64,000 bases of DNA from Paeniglutamicibacter quisquiliarum (GCF_019084045.1 NZ_JAHRED010000004.1:62001-126000); one strand, 5' to 3'. Positions 46,340 through 56,698 are shown, counted from the first letter of the stretch. Notes: generated by a model from the letters alone, not told the origin. Translations and numbers: made by a program.

Positions 46340-48220
46340 TCACGAGTCGGCGCCCCGGCCCGGACACTGGTCCCCGGAGGCACAGGCGTCGGTGCAGTCG
46401 TGCCTGGTGACCAGCTCGAAGGGCACCCCGCCGTGTTCGTCGACTCCGCTGCGGATGGCCCTCTCGACCACCGAGTCGGCCAGCTTCTTGCGCAGTGCCA
46501 GCGGGTCGCGGCGCAGGTCCTTGACCAGGGCGATGCACAGGATGAACATGACGACGGCGAAGGGAAGCGCGGAGACGATCGTGATGTTCTTCAGTCCGTT
46601 CAGCGCCTCCCCGGGGTCGTCCCCGCCGGCCAGCAGCATGATGGCGGCAACCGCACCCGTGAGGACTCCCCAGAACACGATCACGCGCTTGGAGGGTTCC
46701 AGGCGCCCGTTGGTGCTCAGCGAGCCCATCACGATCGAGGCGGAGTCGGCCCCGGTGACAAAGAAGATGCCGACCAGGACCATGGCCAGGATGGCGATGG
46801 CCAGGGTGACGCCCGGAGATGCGCCCAGGTGGTGGATCAGGTCGAACATGGCGCCCTCGAAATCGATGGAGGGTTCCCCGTCGACCATGTCCACCATCGA
46901 GCCGGTCGCACCGTTGGAGGCCTCGGCCTTGAGCTGGACGTCGAAGGCGGCACCGCCGAAGATCGAAAACCAGATGACGGAGACCAGGGACGGGACCAGC
47001 AGCACGCCGGTGACGAACTGGCGGATGGTACGTCCGCGGCTGATCCGGGCGATGAACATGCCCACAAACGGGGCCCAGGAAACCCACCAGGCCCAGTAGA
47101 AGATAGTCCAGCCCGACATCCACTCGCGCACCGCTTCATCGCCGGCGGACTCGGTGCGCGAGGCCATGGAGGGCAGGTCGCGGACGAAGTCGCCGATGGC
47201 CGAGGGAACCAGGTTCAGGATCAGCAAGGTCGGACCCAGCACGAAGACAAGCACCGCCAGCAGCAGGGCCAGGACCATGTTGATGTTGGAAAGCCATTGG
47301 ATTCCGCGGGAGATCCCCGAGACGGCGGAGATCACGAAGCAGGCAGTCAGCACCGCGATGACGCCGACCAGCACCGGCGAGGCGACATGGCCGACCCAGC
47401 CGTTGAATTCGATGCCGCTGGCGATTTGCATGGCTCCAAGCCCCAGCGAGGCGGCGGTGCCGAAGAGCGTGGCGAAGATCGCCAGGATGTTCACGATCTT
47501 GCCTGCGGGTCCCTCGACGCGCGGGCCGAACAACGAGGTGAAGGCGGAGGAGATCAGCTGCCGGCGCCCCAGCCGGAAAGTCGAGTAGGCCATCGCGATG
47601 CCGACCACCGCAAACATCGCCCAGGGGTGGATGCTCCAGTGGAAGATGGACGTCGCCATCGCCGTCTGGATGGCCTCCGGAGTGCTCCCGTCGACGGTTC
47701 CCGGCGGCGGGGAAACATAGTGGTAAAGGGGTTCGGCCACCCCGTAGAAAACGAGTCCGATGCCCATGCCGGCGCTGAACATCATGGAGATCCAGGAGAC
47801 GGTGCGGAACTCGGGCTTTTCCCCGTCGCGCCCCAGCGGGATGTTTCCGAACCGGCCCAGGGCCAGCCAGAGGACAAAGACCACGAAGAACGAGGCCAGC
47901 GAGACGAAGAACCACCCGGTGTTCTCGGTGACCCAGGAGAGCGCCACGTTGGAGGCCGCCGAGAGCGAAGCGGTGTTGGCCAGACCCCAGACCACGAACC
48001 CCAAGGCGAAGGCCCCGGCAACGCCGAAAGTGACCTTGTCCAGCCCCTCGGGCAGGCGTGCGATCATCCGGGTGGATTTCCGCTCCGACTCGCTGTCCTT
48101 CAGCTCCTGCAGGATCGCGGTGTCGTCCGGTGGCTGGTGCAATGCGTCAGGGTCCTCGGCCAGGTAGGTATCCGGCCCCTCCGGTTCTTCGGACAGGGTT
48201 TCGTCGGTGTTCACTGCCAT
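46340..48220 (-). CDS. BCCT-family (betaine/carnitine/choline type) transporter
   Basis: A 626-residue carrier with twelve membrane helices after a ~60-residue acidic N-terminus. It has the BCCT signature W-A-W-W-V-S-W-A-P-F-V-G-M-F-I-A-R-I-S-R-G-R around helix 8 and M-G-I-G-L-V-F-Y-G-V-A-E-P in helix 3. The glycine-rich helix-3 stretch of betaine carriers is present. The C-terminal tail carries several acidic residues and cysteines (D-C-T-D-A-C, D-Q-C-P-G). In this operon glycine betaine or dimethylglycine is the likely substrate (inference). It is first gene, with an unusually long 5' leader region upstream. Confidence 0.92.
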   Translation of the reverse strand: MAVNTDETLSEEPEGPDTYLAEDPDALHQPPDDTAILQELKDSESERKSTRMIARLPEGLDKVTFGVAGAFALGFVVWGLANTASLSAASNVALSWVTENTGWFFVSLASFFVVFVLWLALGRFGNIPLGRDGEKPEFRTVSWISMMFSAGMGIGLVFYGVAEPLYHYVSPPPGTVDGSTPEAIQTAMATSIFHWSIHPWAMFAVVGIAMAYSTFRLGRRQLISSAFTSLFGPRVEGPAGKIVNILAIFATLFGTAASLGLGAMQIASGIEFNGWVGHVASPVLVGVIAVLTACFVISAVSGISRGIQWLSNINMVLALLLAVLVFVLGPTLLILNLVPSAIGDFVRDLPSMASRTESAGDEAVREWMSGWTIFYWAWWVSWAPFVGMFIARISRGRTIRQFVTGVLLVPSLVSVIWFSIFGGAAFDVQLKAEASNGATGSMVDMVDGEPSIDFEGAMFDLIHHLGASPGVTLAIAILAMVLVGIFFVTGADSASIVMGSLSTNGRLEPSKRVIVFWGVLTGAVAAIMLLAGGDDPGEALNGLKNITIVSALPFAVVMFILCIALVKDLRRDPLALRKKLADSVVERAIRSGVDEHGGVPFELVTRHDCTDACASGDQCPGRGADS

Positions 48221-48990
48221 GGGGTAATCCTTTGCCTGGGGGATGCGAATCGTCAGTGGAGCCAGGTGGTGCCGTGGGCCGAGGCGGTGTGCCCCTTGCC
48301 GGACGCTATCCGGGGCGGAAGCTGCGCGAGGGAAAGATCCGGCGCCGAGGGCGGATGTCGGGCACTCCCGGCCGCATCCTCGACTTCGAGTCGAACAACG
48401 GGAACAGGGCATTCGCGGATGCGCTATCCGGGCGAAGGCCGTCGGCAGGGACCGCATGGCTCAAGGTGCAGGCTTCATGCATCGCGCGTCCATCCCCGTT
48501 CGGTGGTTTGTCAGGTGGTCCAGATGACGAAGAGTGTCTCGCAATGATCAACAGACTGCGTCCTGAGCAACAACAGTGGCGCATCTCACTTTGTAAAGTC
48601 AAGGGTTTCGTTCACGCGGCCTACCCCTTGAATCACTGCCTTGGGCGCCAAATGGGGCCCCACGACTGCCTTCGGGCCCCCTGCTCCGGGATTAACGCAA
48701 TGGCGTAATACGTGTGAATTGCGCTAAATGACGCTTGTTGCGCCTAGCGCAATCCAAACCGTTGGCCTCCATTGCAGCGCGTTGCGATTCCTGCGGGATG
48801 GTCCAGGCGGACCCGGCCAGGTCCGGAAGTTGGCCGCAACGATCCGGGCGCCTGCCGGATCCGGGGCAGCACAGAAGGTGCGTCGGGGCCCATGCACGGG
48901 GGACGCCGGGCACGAATGCCATCGAAGTCAGATCACGCGGTCATGCCGGGCGCACTCGCGACGTCGCACGGGTGGCAACCGGGCCGGAGA
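48221..48990. promoter_or_regulatory. Long regulatory region upstream of the betaine/dimethylglycine operon
   Basis: About 770 bases without a supportable gene. At 48691-48753 lies a cluster of related half-sites: ATTAACGC/GCGTAAT around 48691-48709, AATTGCGC at 48717-48724 and a perfect dyad TTGCGC-CTA-GCGCAA at 48738-48752. These could bind the IclR regulator encoded just upstream. Between this cluster and the BCCT start, about 470 bases hold nothing I recognise. Confidence 0.5.
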
Positions 48991-48991
48991 T

Positions 48992-49801
48992 TCAGCCGGA
49001 GGTGTATCCCAGCGAAGCGCTGACCTCTAGCCCCGCCCTCTTGAGTCCATCGATGAGGCCCTGATCCTTCTCGGGGTCGAAGCGGAACGTCGGGCCCGAG
49101 ACGCTGAGGGCCCCGACGACCACACCGAGGTGGTTGCGCACCGGCACCGCAATGGAATTGATGCCCATCTCGAATTCCTCGCGGGCCTGGGCATAGCCGT
49201 TCTTCACAACCTGCAACAGATCTTTCTCGAGCGCCGCCCGGGTGCGAATGGTGTTGGCGGTGCGCTGGGGAAGCTTGGTGGCCTTCAATATCCGGCCGCG
49301 TTCATCGGCGCCGAGGGCCGCCAGCAGGACCTTGCCGCTGGAAGTCGCATGCAGAGGAGTGAGGCTGCCCAGCCAGTCGTAGGTAGCCAGGGTCGAGGGG
49401 CCCATGGCCTGGTCGACGTTCACCGCGTATTGCTCGCGCAACACCGCAAGGTTGACCGTCTCCTTGTAATCCTCGGCCAACGACTCGAGGACCGGGCGGG
49501 CCGCGCCCACCAGCGAAAGCCGGCCGGGAATGGTGCTGGCCAGCTTCAGGATGCCGAAACCCAACTCGTATTTTCCCCGGTTGGTGTTTTGCAGGACCAT
49601 GCCGCGGGCCAGCAAAGATGCCAACAGCCTGGAGGCCGTCGACTTGTGGATCTGCAGCTCCTCGGCCACCTCGCCAACTCCGGAACTTCCGTCTCGCCCG
49701 AGGATTTCCAGAATCGCCAGAGCCCGGTCCACCGATTGGACACCGCCGGGCACGGTATCGTCGTCGTCCGCTTCCAGGCCGGGCGCTTCATCGACTGACA
49801 A
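48992..49801 (-). CDS. IclR-family transcriptional regulator
   Basis: A 269-residue regulator with an N-terminal winged helix (about 20-85: S-V-D-R-A-L-A-I-L-E-I-L, then I-H-K-S-T-A-S-R-L-L-A-S-L) and a C-terminal IclR effector domain (P-L-H-A-T-S-S-G-K-V-L-L, G-Y-A-Q-A-R-E-E-F-E-M-G-I-N-S-I-A-V-P-V). Such domains bind small acids or amines. It lies directly upstream of, and on the same strand as, the BCCT-purU-dimethylglycine oxidase genes, so it is the likely local regulator. Confidence 0.93.
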   Translation of the reverse strand: MSVDEAPGLEADDDDTVPGGVQSVDRALAILEILGRDGSSGVGEVAEELQIHKSTASRLLASLLARGMVLQNTNRGKYELGFGILKLASTIPGRLSLVGAARPVLESLAEDYKETVNLAVLREQYAVNVDQAMGPSTLATYDWLGSLTPLHATSSGKVLLAALGADERGRILKATKLPQRTANTIRTRAALEKDLLQVVKNGYAQAREEFEMGINSIAVPVRNHLGVVVGALSVSGPTFRFDPEKDQGLIDGLKRAGLEVSASLGYTSG

Positions 49802-49903
49802 GGGGCTTCCAATCTTCGAGTGCTTCTTTGAACTTGCTGGTTTTCCTCCAGCATAGGCGGTGGCCCGGGGCCGGGCCGCCTGCCTGGCCCCGGGCCGCCT
49901 CGG

Positions 49904-51001
49904 TTAGGCGATCCGGGTGCCGGAGGCGAGCTTGCCGGCGGGGGTCTTCAGCCGGTTGCGGCCGGCGGCCAGGATACCGCCGGCCAGCAACGCCTGGATT
50001 CCGAGTCCCAGCGGCCACAGGGGGTCGGGGGCCGGCGGCAGCTCGGTGTTCTTGACCCCGTTCAGGCAGGCCACTTGGTAGGCGGGACCCGCCTGCGAAT
50101 AGCGCACGCCCGTACTGATCCCGCCCATGGGACCGATCCCCGAGATCATCGCTGGATCTTCCGCCACCGGCGCCCGCGGCACGGCGTCGGCCACCACGAC
50201 GAAGGGGTTCGCCGCCAGAAGCCAGGTGATTCGATCCGTGGCGAAGGTTTCCTGCGGGTAGGTCCGCGCCTCGCAGGTGTAATTGTTCTCGTCCCACTCG
50301 ACATACGAATTCTCGGACACGTACTCCTCGGGCCAAACCTGGTTGGACACCTGGACTTCGGTCCTCACCAGCTGCATGCTCAGCCCGTAGGCGATCAGGG
50401 TGCCGATGCCCAGCATTGCCACCAGCAGGTAGGTGACCATGACGGCGAACAGGGTGCGGTTGGCCAGTGCCGAAACCCCGACACCGAGTGCGCAGACCAC
50501 GGCCAATTGCAGTGCCAACATACCCAGCATCACCGGGACCGCCGGCAGGTAAACGTCGCCATACGTCATGGCCCACGCGATCAGCGGGATCGTCACGACC
50601 AGGAAACCCAGTGACGCCGCCCATGAGGCCAGCCACTTACCCCAAAGCAGCTGCCCCGGAGTGAGCAGTGTGTTCTGCAGGACCGCCAGGGTCCCGTTGG
50701 CCCGGTCCCCGGTGACCGAGTTGGCACTCAGTGCCGGAGCGATGAGCATCCCAAAGAACAACACAAACGCGATCACCAGCTCGAACATCACCTGCCCGGG
50801 TCCGAATTCGCCCTCCGCGGCGCTCAACGCGGCGAGGCCCACGACCGCGGCAACCACCACAAACCAAATGCCCAGCATGATGTACCAGCCACGATTACGG
50901 AGGCGCTGCCGGATTTCCAGTCCGAAAACGGTGCCGATGCCGGCAAAATATCCCAAGACAGGTGCGGGGGCTGCCGTGGGCGTGGGGGTGAAGGTACTCA
51001 T
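49904..51001 (-). CDS. ABC-2-type exporter permease
   Basis: A 365-residue membrane protein. After a cytosolic N-terminus (F-G-L-E-I-R-Q-R-L-R-N-R-G-W-Y) there is a first helix, a cluster of five helices with the ABC-2 text S-V-T-G-D-R-A-N-G-T-L-A-V-L-Q-N-T-L-L-T, an extracytoplasmic loop of ~100 residues with two cysteines, and a final helix near the C-terminus. It pairs with the ATPase at 50998 through an ATGA overlap. The substrate is unknown. Confidence 0.9.
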   Translation of the reverse strand: MSTFTPTPTAAPAPVLGYFAGIGTVFGLEIRQRLRNRGWYIMLGIWFVVVAAVVGLAALSAAEGEFGPGQVMFELVIAFVLFFGMLIAPALSANSVTGDRANGTLAVLQNTLLTPGQLLWGKWLASWAASLGFLVVTIPLIAWAMTYGDVYLPAVPVMLGMLALQLAVVCALGVGVSALANRTLFAVMVTYLLVAMLGIGTLIAYGLSMQLVRTEVQVSNQVWPEEYVSENSYVEWDENNYTCEARTYPQETFATDRITWLLAANPFVVVADAVPRAPVAEDPAMISGIGPMGGISTGVRYSQAGPAYQVACLNGVKNTELPPAPDPLWPLGLGIQALLAGGILAAGRNRLKTPAGKLASGTRIA

Positions 51002-51978
51002 GGCATTTCATCCTCAAGGCTCAGGTAGGTCTCCTCGAGAAGACCCGACGACGGTGCGAAGGCTGTAATGGGGACGCCGGCGCCGACCAGCAAACCCAGC
51101 AGTGCTGCGGCCTGCATTTCCCCGGGGAGCTTTACTTTGGCTAGTCCGCCGGTGTTTTCCATGTTCGGTTCATATGAGGCGTCGAGGCTGTTTGCCTCCA
51201 GCCCGCGTCGCAGGGCATCGAGGTCGAGACTCGAAATGGTGTATCCGCGTCCCTGGGGCGAAACCTCGGCGAGCCTCTGGCTGCGCACGGTCCTCCCCTT
51301 GGACAGGAACACCGCTGCATCGGCCATTTCATCGAGTTCCACCAGGACGTGGGAGCTAATCACCACTGTCTTTCCGCTGTCGGCGAGCTGACGCAGGAGC
51401 GTGCGTAGCTGAACGCGTGCACCGGGGTCCAGCCCACCAGCGGGCTCGTCAAGTAGCAGCACCGCCGGATCATTGATCAGCGCCCGTGCCAGCGAGAGCC
51501 GCTGGGCCTGTCCGCGTGAGAGAACTCGGGCCGGGGTGTCCGCCAGTTGCCCGAGGTTCACCACTTCCAACAATTCGGCGGCCCGCATCCTTGCCTGCGT
51601 TTTGCCGATGCCGTAGAGCGCTGCGACGGTGGTGAGGATCTCCCTGCTGGACAGGCTCTCCCAAACACTCAGAGTGTCGGGCATCCAGCCCAAAAGGGCG
51701 CGCACCGCCCGGGGGTCACCCGCCGGGTCGAGGCCCTGGATCCTGATGGTTCCGGCATCCGGCCGCAAAAGCGATGCCAGCATCAGCAACAAGGTGGTCT
51801 TGCCCGAACCGTTGGGTCCGATCAGCGCGGTAACCTCTCCCGGCGCGGCACGGAAGTCGATGCTCTGCACGGCCTGCACGGTTCCAAAGGAGCGGGCAAG
51901 GCCCTGCGCGATGATCCCCGTGTCAGATTCTTTTTGCTGCCCCGGCGTCCCGCCCGGGTCCGATATGACGGTATTCAT
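50998..51978 (-). CDS. ABC transporter ATP-binding protein
   Basis: A 326-residue ATPase with Walker A G-P-N-G-S-G-K-T-T, Q-loop region W-M-P-D-T-L-S-V-W, a slightly altered signature L-S-R-G-Q-A-Q-R, Walker B V-L-L-L-D-E-P and the switch His in V-I-S-S-H-V-L. A ~90-residue C-terminal extension follows, as in DrrA/CcmA-like exporters. ATG 51978 follows GGGGGAAC. Its TGA overlaps the permease ATG, so they form one exporter. It is divergent from lysC. Confidence 0.92.
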   Translation of the reverse strand: MNTVISDPGGTPGQQKESDTGIIAQGLARSFGTVQAVQSIDFRAAPGEVTALIGPNGSGKTTLLLMLASLLRPDAGTIRIQGLDPAGDPRAVRALLGWMPDTLSVWESLSSREILTTVAALYGIGKTQARMRAAELLEVVNLGQLADTPARVLSRGQAQRLSLARALINDPAVLLLDEPAGGLDPGARVQLRTLLRQLADSGKTVVISSHVLVELDEMADAAVFLSKGRTVRSQRLAEVSPQGRGYTISSLDLDALRRGLEANSLDASYEPNMENTGGLAKVKLPGEMQAAALLGLLVGAGVPITAFAPSSGLLEETYLSLEDEMP

Positions 51979-52296
51979 GAGTTCCCCCACCGTAAGTAGT
52001 TTCGAAGTCCCCACCCAATGTCTTCACGCTACGTAGCCGACTCACCCGTGTCACGCTTTTATCCAACGTGTTACCAAATAGTATTCTCCCAGTGTCAGTG
52101 CTGGCCCCGCGCCCATCCAAGGTGACCTCGACGACACCCAACCGAGCAAATAGACCAGCCAAACCGTTCTTTATGACCTAGAACGGTCACGCATTGGGCT
52201 TCCTGTGCATCACAATGGCTAATATGGGTTCGGCGCCAATAGCTGCTGCGCCCATCGAAGTCCCACCTGTTCCCGTCCCATGGAGTGTGCTGACGC
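51979..52296. promoter_or_regulatory. Divergent promoter region between ABC exporter and lysC
   Basis: About 318 bases. An imperfect dyad (GTGTCACG at 52048, CGTGTTAC at 52067) faces the exporter. An 8-bp inverted repeat ACCGTTCT/AGAACGGT (52163-52187) and a TAATAT -10-like hexamer (about 52220) face lysC. No gene seen. Confidence 0.45.
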
Positions 52297-53583
52297 ATGA
52301 GCCTGATTGTCCAGAAATTCGGCGGATCTTCCGTTTCAGATGCCGAAGGCATCAAACGTGTTGCCCGTCGGATTATTGACACCAAGTCCGCCGGCCACGA
52401 CGTCGTCGTAGTGGTTTCCGCCATGGGCGACACCACCGACGAGTTGCTCGACCTTGCTGGACAGTTGACCGAAGATGCTCCCGCCCGCGAGATGGACATG
52501 CTTCTGTCTGCCGGCGAACGCATCTCCATGGCCCTGCTGGCCATGGCCATCGACGGGCTGGGCGCCAAAGCCGCTTCATTCACCGGCTCACAGGCCGGAA
52601 TGTTGACCGATGCCATCCACGGCAAGGCCCGCATCATTGAGGTTTCCCCGCAGCGCGTGCGCCGCGCCATCGACCGCGGCTACGTTGCCATCGTCGCCGG
52701 CTTCCAGGGGATGAGCAAGGAATCCAACGACATCACGACCATGGGTCGCGGCGGTTCGGACACCACCGCAGTGGCGCTGGCCGCCGCCCTGGGCGCCGAT
52801 GTCTGCGAGATCTACACCGATGTCGATGGCATCTACACCGCCGATCCCCGCGTGGTTCCGGCGGCCCGCAAGATCGATACCATTTCCAGCGAGGAAATGC
52901 TGGAGATGGCGGCTTCCGGCGCCAAGATCCTACACCTGCGTTGCGTTGAATATGCGCGTCGTTTTGGGGTTCCGCTTCATGTGCGATCCTCATTCAGCAC
53001 CAATGAGGGAACCTGGGTCCTGCCCAGCCCCGATGACCAGATCAAGATTCAAGAGGGAGAACCCTTGGAACAGCCCATCATTTCCGGTGTCGCCCACGAC
53101 CGCTCCGAAGCCAAGGTCACGATTGTCGGCGTGCCCGACATCCCGGGCAAGGCCGCCCAGATCTTCCGTGTCATTGCCGGCGCCCACGCCAACATCGATA
53201 TGATCGTCCAGAACTTCTCGACTTCCGGCTCCGGCCGCACCGACATTTCCTTCACGCTTCCCATGGTCGATGGAAAGCACGTGAAGGAGGCGCTGCGTTC
53301 CGCCCAGGCGGAAATCGGCTTCGAGGACATCTCCTACAACGAGAACGTTGGCAAGCTCTCCCTCATCGGCGCCGGCATGCGTTCGAACCCAGGCGTTTCG
53401 TTCACCTTCTTCGAGGCCCTGCACCAGGCAGGCGTGAACGTGGATATGATTTCCACTTCGGAAATCCGCATCTCCATCGTCACCGACGCCAACAAGCTCG
53501 ACGCCGCGGTGCGTGCGATCCATGCCGCATTCGACCTGGACGCCGAGGACGAGGCTACCGTCTACGGTGGCACCGGCCGCTAG
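52297..53583 (+). CDS. lysC: Aspartate kinase
   Basis: A 428-residue aspartokinase making beta-aspartyl phosphate, the first step to lysine, threonine, methionine and cell-wall diaminopimelate. Catalytic K-F-G-G-S-S is at residues 7-12, with G-R-G-G-S-D-T-T-A near 150 and [13 protein letters not shown]. Two ACT domains fill residues about 265-420 and should mediate feedback control, as in the lysine-plus-threonine inhibited actinobacterial enzymes. The family often has an internal start for a regulatory beta subunit. The usual partner asd is not downstream; a strong terminator follows instead. Confidence 0.96.
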   Translation: MSLIVQKFGGSSVSDAEGIKRVARRIIDTKSAGHDVVVVVSAMGDTTDELLDLAGQLTEDAPAREMDMLLSAGERISMALLAMAIDGLGAKAASFTGSQAGMLTDAIHGKARIIEVSPQRVRRAIDRGYVAIVAGFQGMSKESNDITTMGRGGSDTTAVALAAALGADVCEIYTDVDGIYTADPRVVPAARKIDTISSEEMLEMAASGAKILHLRCVEYARRFGVPLHVRSSFSTNEGTWVLPSPDDQIKIQEGEPLEQPIISGVAHDRSEAKVTIVGVPDIPGKAAQIFRVIAGAHANIDMIVQNFSTSGSGRTDISFTLPMVDGKHVKEALRSAQAEIGFEDISYNENVGKLSLIGAGMRSNPGVSFTFFEALHQAGVNVDMISTSEIRISIVTDANKLDAAVRAIHAAFDLDAEDEATVYGGTGR

Positions 53584-53606
53584 GGCCGACACCCCTTAAC
53601 GCCACG

Positions 53607-53665
53607 CGGTCCGTGGCACCGAAGACATGCAGATGCGCGTGTCTTCGGTGCCACGGACCGTTTTT
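53607..53665 (+). terminator. Canonical terminator after lysC
   Basis: A perfect 21-bp stem (53607-53627 with 53640-53660) is followed immediately by TTTTT. Confidence 0.92.
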
Positions 53666-53705
53666 GGTAGTGGGCGTGGTGCCGCGTTGAAAAGCGTGGC
53701 GGCAC

Positions 53706-55079
53706 TTAGCCGACGGTGCCGGGCAATGGCGGGGCAGTGGATGTGTATTGGGCCCCGGCGGGGGTAGTGATCAAGATCGTGTGCCGCCCGCCGGTGTCCA
53801 CCACCTGCTCTTCCCAGCCGTCCTGTTCCTTGGTTTGGTTGCAGCTGGCACATCGCCCTGCCCCATTGGCCTCACTGGTCGGTCCGCCGCGGCTGTGTTG
53901 GACCACGTGGTCGAAGTTCTTGATCGGCGCATTGCAGTAGGGGGTGCGGCAATACTGGTCACGGATGCGGATCAGGTCCTTGAGCGACTTGGGGAATTGG
54001 CGGGACCTTGAATCCATGCCCACCAGGGCCCCTGTGTCAGGGTGGGTGTAGAGCCGCTTCAGCGACACCTGTGCGCGACGGCGTTCCCGGTCCTGCGGGT
54101 CGCGTCCGCCGACCATGATCCTGGCCCAAGTGGAAGGAACGGTGCCGTAGCCTTCCAGGAAAGCCGGTTCACTTCCACCCTGGAACAGGGTCCGATCGGT
54201 CATCACCACGTGCACCATAAGTCTGGTGCCCTCGGCGCGGGACCTGCCGGTGATCCGGTCCACCGCGACATCTGCCATGATCTGGGATCGTGTTCGTTCG
54301 TCGCCGGCCGATTTGAGCCTCTCCACTTCGGCAGTGAGTGCTTGGCGGATCGCCAGCCCGTCCTCAACCGAGAGCATCCCAGCGACCTGCATCATCGCAT
54401 CCCGGGCCGGGAAAACCGCCAAGTACCGGCGGGATTTGGCTTCCTCCAGGCGCGTCAGCGCGTCGGAACTGTCGTACTCGTAGGCGAGCCGACGGACCCG
54501 GTCAATGACTGCACGCACGCACAGGCCCTTCAGACCTTCCGGATCGCGCAGCAAGGCAGCATCGATCTCACCACGCTGCGCCGAGGGCAGGTTCTCAGTT
54601 TCACGGTCAATGTTCCGTGCTTGGGCCTCGCCGATTTTGCCGCGAGTCAAGGCGATGAGGGTGAAAGGCAGATCTGCGATCAGGCGGCCGGAGAAGCCAA
54701 GGAATGCTCTGCCCTGTTCCGGTGATTCGCGCCGCGCCAAGGCGACTTGTGCCCCGACCCCATAGGACGGGTTGTTTTCCCTCACCCCGGCTTCGGTCCG
54801 CCGGGCCACGACGTCCGCCTCGAGCATCGTCGCGGCCATGACCTGGGCCCCGGCCGCAGCGCCCTTGACCTCCTCGGCCAGGGCGATCTTCTCGTGATGC
54901 TCCTTGGCGGTGCCACCCGTATCGAGGGCGGCCAATCCGTCGCGCACATATCTCAAGAACGCCAGGTCATCCTCGTGGCTTCGTCCCGGAACCGGCGGGC
55001 GACCGCTGCCGGGTAGATTCGGAAAGTATTCGTCGGGAGGTTCGCCTCTGGAAGCTCCACTTGGATATTCATCGAACAT
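53706..55079 (-). CDS. HNH endonuclease with DUF222 domain
   Basis: A 457-residue relative of the nuclease at 35862-37412. It has a DUF222 region (about 50-330) with T-R-G-K-I-G-E-A-Q-A-R-N-I and R-L-E-E-A-K-S-R-R-Y-L-A-V, then an HNH domain with D-Q-Y-C-R-T-P-Y-C, N-F-D-H-V-V-Q-H-S and R-C-A-S-C-N-Q-T-K-E. The ATG at 55079 has GGAGGT upstream. It converges on the lysC terminator. Codon use is somewhat less G/C-biased than in housekeeping neighbours. Confidence 0.9.
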   Translation of the reverse strand: MFDEYPSGASRGEPPDEYFPNLPGSGRPPVPGRSHEDDLAFLRYVRDGLAALDTGGTAKEHHEKIALAEEVKGAAAGAQVMAATMLEADVVARRTEAGVRENNPSYGVGAQVALARRESPEQGRAFLGFSGRLIADLPFTLIALTRGKIGEAQARNIDRETENLPSAQRGEIDAALLRDPEGLKGLCVRAVIDRVRRLAYEYDSSDALTRLEEAKSRRYLAVFPARDAMMQVAGMLSVEDGLAIRQALTAEVERLKSAGDERTRSQIMADVAVDRITGRSRAEGTRLMVHVVMTDRTLFQGGSEPAFLEGYGTVPSTWARIMVGGRDPQDRERRRAQVSLKRLYTHPDTGALVGMDSRSRQFPKSLKDLIRIRDQYCRTPYCNAPIKNFDHVVQHSRGGPTSEANGAGRCASCNQTKEQDGWEEQVVDTGGRHTILITTPAGAQYTSTAPPLPGTVG

Positions 55080-55269
55080 ACCTCCATTCTACGCTCGAAA
55101 ATCTTCAAAAAGAAGGGCGAAAAACAAAGACATTTTCTCCAAACGAGCACGTCAACAACACTTTACGGTTATCCACAATGCTGCGTGGAGGTCTTGACAA
55201 AGTTCGTTCCATAGTTTGGTTTAGTCCGAGAATTAAGGCTTTCCCGGCCAGCCCGGCGATAATGATTGG

Positions 55270-56175
55270 ATGCTCCCTTCCCCGCTTGACTGGCTCCCCG
55301 AAGAGCAGTGGCTGCCGCTTGCCGCCGCCCATCAGGCGCGCGCGAAGCACTTTGGCGAGCCGTTCACCGAGCGCCGGATGAAACGCCAGAAGCACCCGAT
55401 CGAGGACTTCCTCTTTACCTATTACACCCAGAAACCCGGACAGCTTTATCGTTGGCATCCGGGTCCCGGAGTGGTGCTTTCAGGGGACAGCGCCAGGGAG
55501 CGCGAGAACTGGAAGTTCTATCGCGAGGTGCTGCATCCCGAGACCGGCCAGCGCGGCTACACGGTCGACCTCGAGGCGTTTGCGCAGGCCCGCACCGAGG
55601 CCATCCGCTTCGCCAATGTCATTCTGGCCGGGACGGCCGCCCGAGCCGCCAACTTCGCCTGCTTCGGCCTGCACGAATGGGCAATGGCCTACAAGTCGGC
55701 AGACAACGGGATCCGGCACGAATACCTGCCCCTGCGCCTGGGTGCCGCGGGGACCGACGCGGTGGTCGAGGAACACAAGATCCGTTGCACGCACTTCGAC
55801 GCGTTCAGGTTCTACACGCCGCAGGCCGTGCCGCTCAATGAATTGCAGCCGACCCGCGAGACCCAGCGGGACCTGGAGCAGCCGGGCTGCCTGCACGCCA
55901 ACATGGACCTGTACAAGTGGGCCTACAAACTCACCCCCGCGGTGCCCAGCGACCTCGTCATGGACTGTTTCGACCTGGCGTGGGACATCCGCACGATGGA
56001 CATGCAGGCCTCGCCCTACGACCTGTCCGATTGGGGGCACCGGCCCATCGCGATCGAGACACCCTCGGGCAAGGCCGAGTACGTGCGGCTCCAAAAGGAC
56101 TTTGCCGACCGGGCACAGGTGTTGCGCGAGCGGCTTTTGGCCGTTGCCCAATCCGTGCCGCTGCCACAGACTTAA
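55270..56175 (+). CDS. 3-methyladenine DNA glycosylase-type protein
   Basis: A 301-residue actinobacterial protein usually named 3-methyladenine DNA glycosylase. It has the family opening (H-Q-A-R-A-K-H-F, then K-H-P-I-E-D-F-L-F-T-Y-Y), R-W-H-P-G-P-G, F-G-L-H-E-W-A-M and F-D-A-F-R-F-Y-T-P. These differ from the AlkA, Tag and MPG folds, so the name rests on family annotation rather than on a visible glycosylase motif. It is divergent from the DUF222 nuclease. Confidence 0.75.
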   Translation: MLPSPLDWLPEEQWLPLAAAHQARAKHFGEPFTERRMKRQKHPIEDFLFTYYTQKPGQLYRWHPGPGVVLSGDSARERENWKFYREVLHPETGQRGYTVDLEAFAQARTEAIRFANVILAGTAARAANFACFGLHEWAMAYKSADNGIRHEYLPLRLGAAGTDAVVEEHKIRCTHFDAFRFYTPQAVPLNELQPTRETQRDLEQPGCLHANMDLYKWAYKLTPAVPSDLVMDCFDLAWDIRTMDMQASPYDLSDWGHRPIAIETPSGKAEYVRLQKDFADRAQVLRERLLAVAQSVPLPQT

Positions 56176-56227
56176 GGCAGACCGCCGCCAGCAGGCCGCG
56201 GCACGGCACCGGATCGGTGGAGCAAGT

Positions 56228-56698
56228 ATGCGGCAACGCAAGAGGTTGATCGTCCCGGCGATGCTGTTTGGCGCGGGCGCCGTCCTCGCCGGATGCGCCG
56301 ATGCCGGCGGGCCCGGCGGGTCGCCGGGCTCGCCGTCCTCCAGCCAGGCGCCGACCGCCGACCTGCAGATCTCGATCCGGGCCAACGGCACCGATGAAAG
56401 CGCGCGCTACCACCTGCTGTGCAACGGACCCTTGGCCCTGGAACAGGGCGAACATCCGCGCGCCGCGGCGGCCTGCGCGCTGCTGGACGCCAGCCCCCAG
56501 CTCCTCGTCCCGCCGGCGGCCAACGCCACCCGGATGTGCACCCAGCAATACGGCGGCCCCGCCGTTGCCCAGGTCAGCGGCACCCTTGGCGGCCGCGCCG
56601 TGGCACGCAACTTCGACTTGCGCGACGGCTGCGGGATCTCCGACTGGACCGCCGCACTGCCCCTGCTGGTCGACCAGCCGACCGGGTCACTGCAATAG
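56228..56698 (+). CDS. Lipoprotein with subtilisin-inhibitor (SSI) domain
   Basis: A 156-residue protein. Its signal peptide ends in lipobox L-A-G-C with Cys23, so it is anchored in the membrane. A Gly/Ser/Pro linker leads to an SSI-like domain: Y-H-L-L-C-N-G-P...A-A-A-C, then C-T-Q-Q-Y-G-G-P-A-V-A-Q-V-S-G-T and G-C-G-I-S-D-W. The four core cysteines needed for two disulfides are present. SSI proteins inhibit serine proteases, so this one probably guards the cell surface. ATG 56228 is used. Confidence 0.85.
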   Translation: MRQRKRLIVPAMLFGAGAVLAGCADAGGPGGSPGSPSSSQAPTADLQISIRANGTDESARYHLLCNGPLALEQGEHPRAAAACALLDASPQLLVPPAANATRMCTQQYGGPAVAQVSGTLGGRAVARNFDLRDGCGISDWTAALPLLVDQPTGSLQ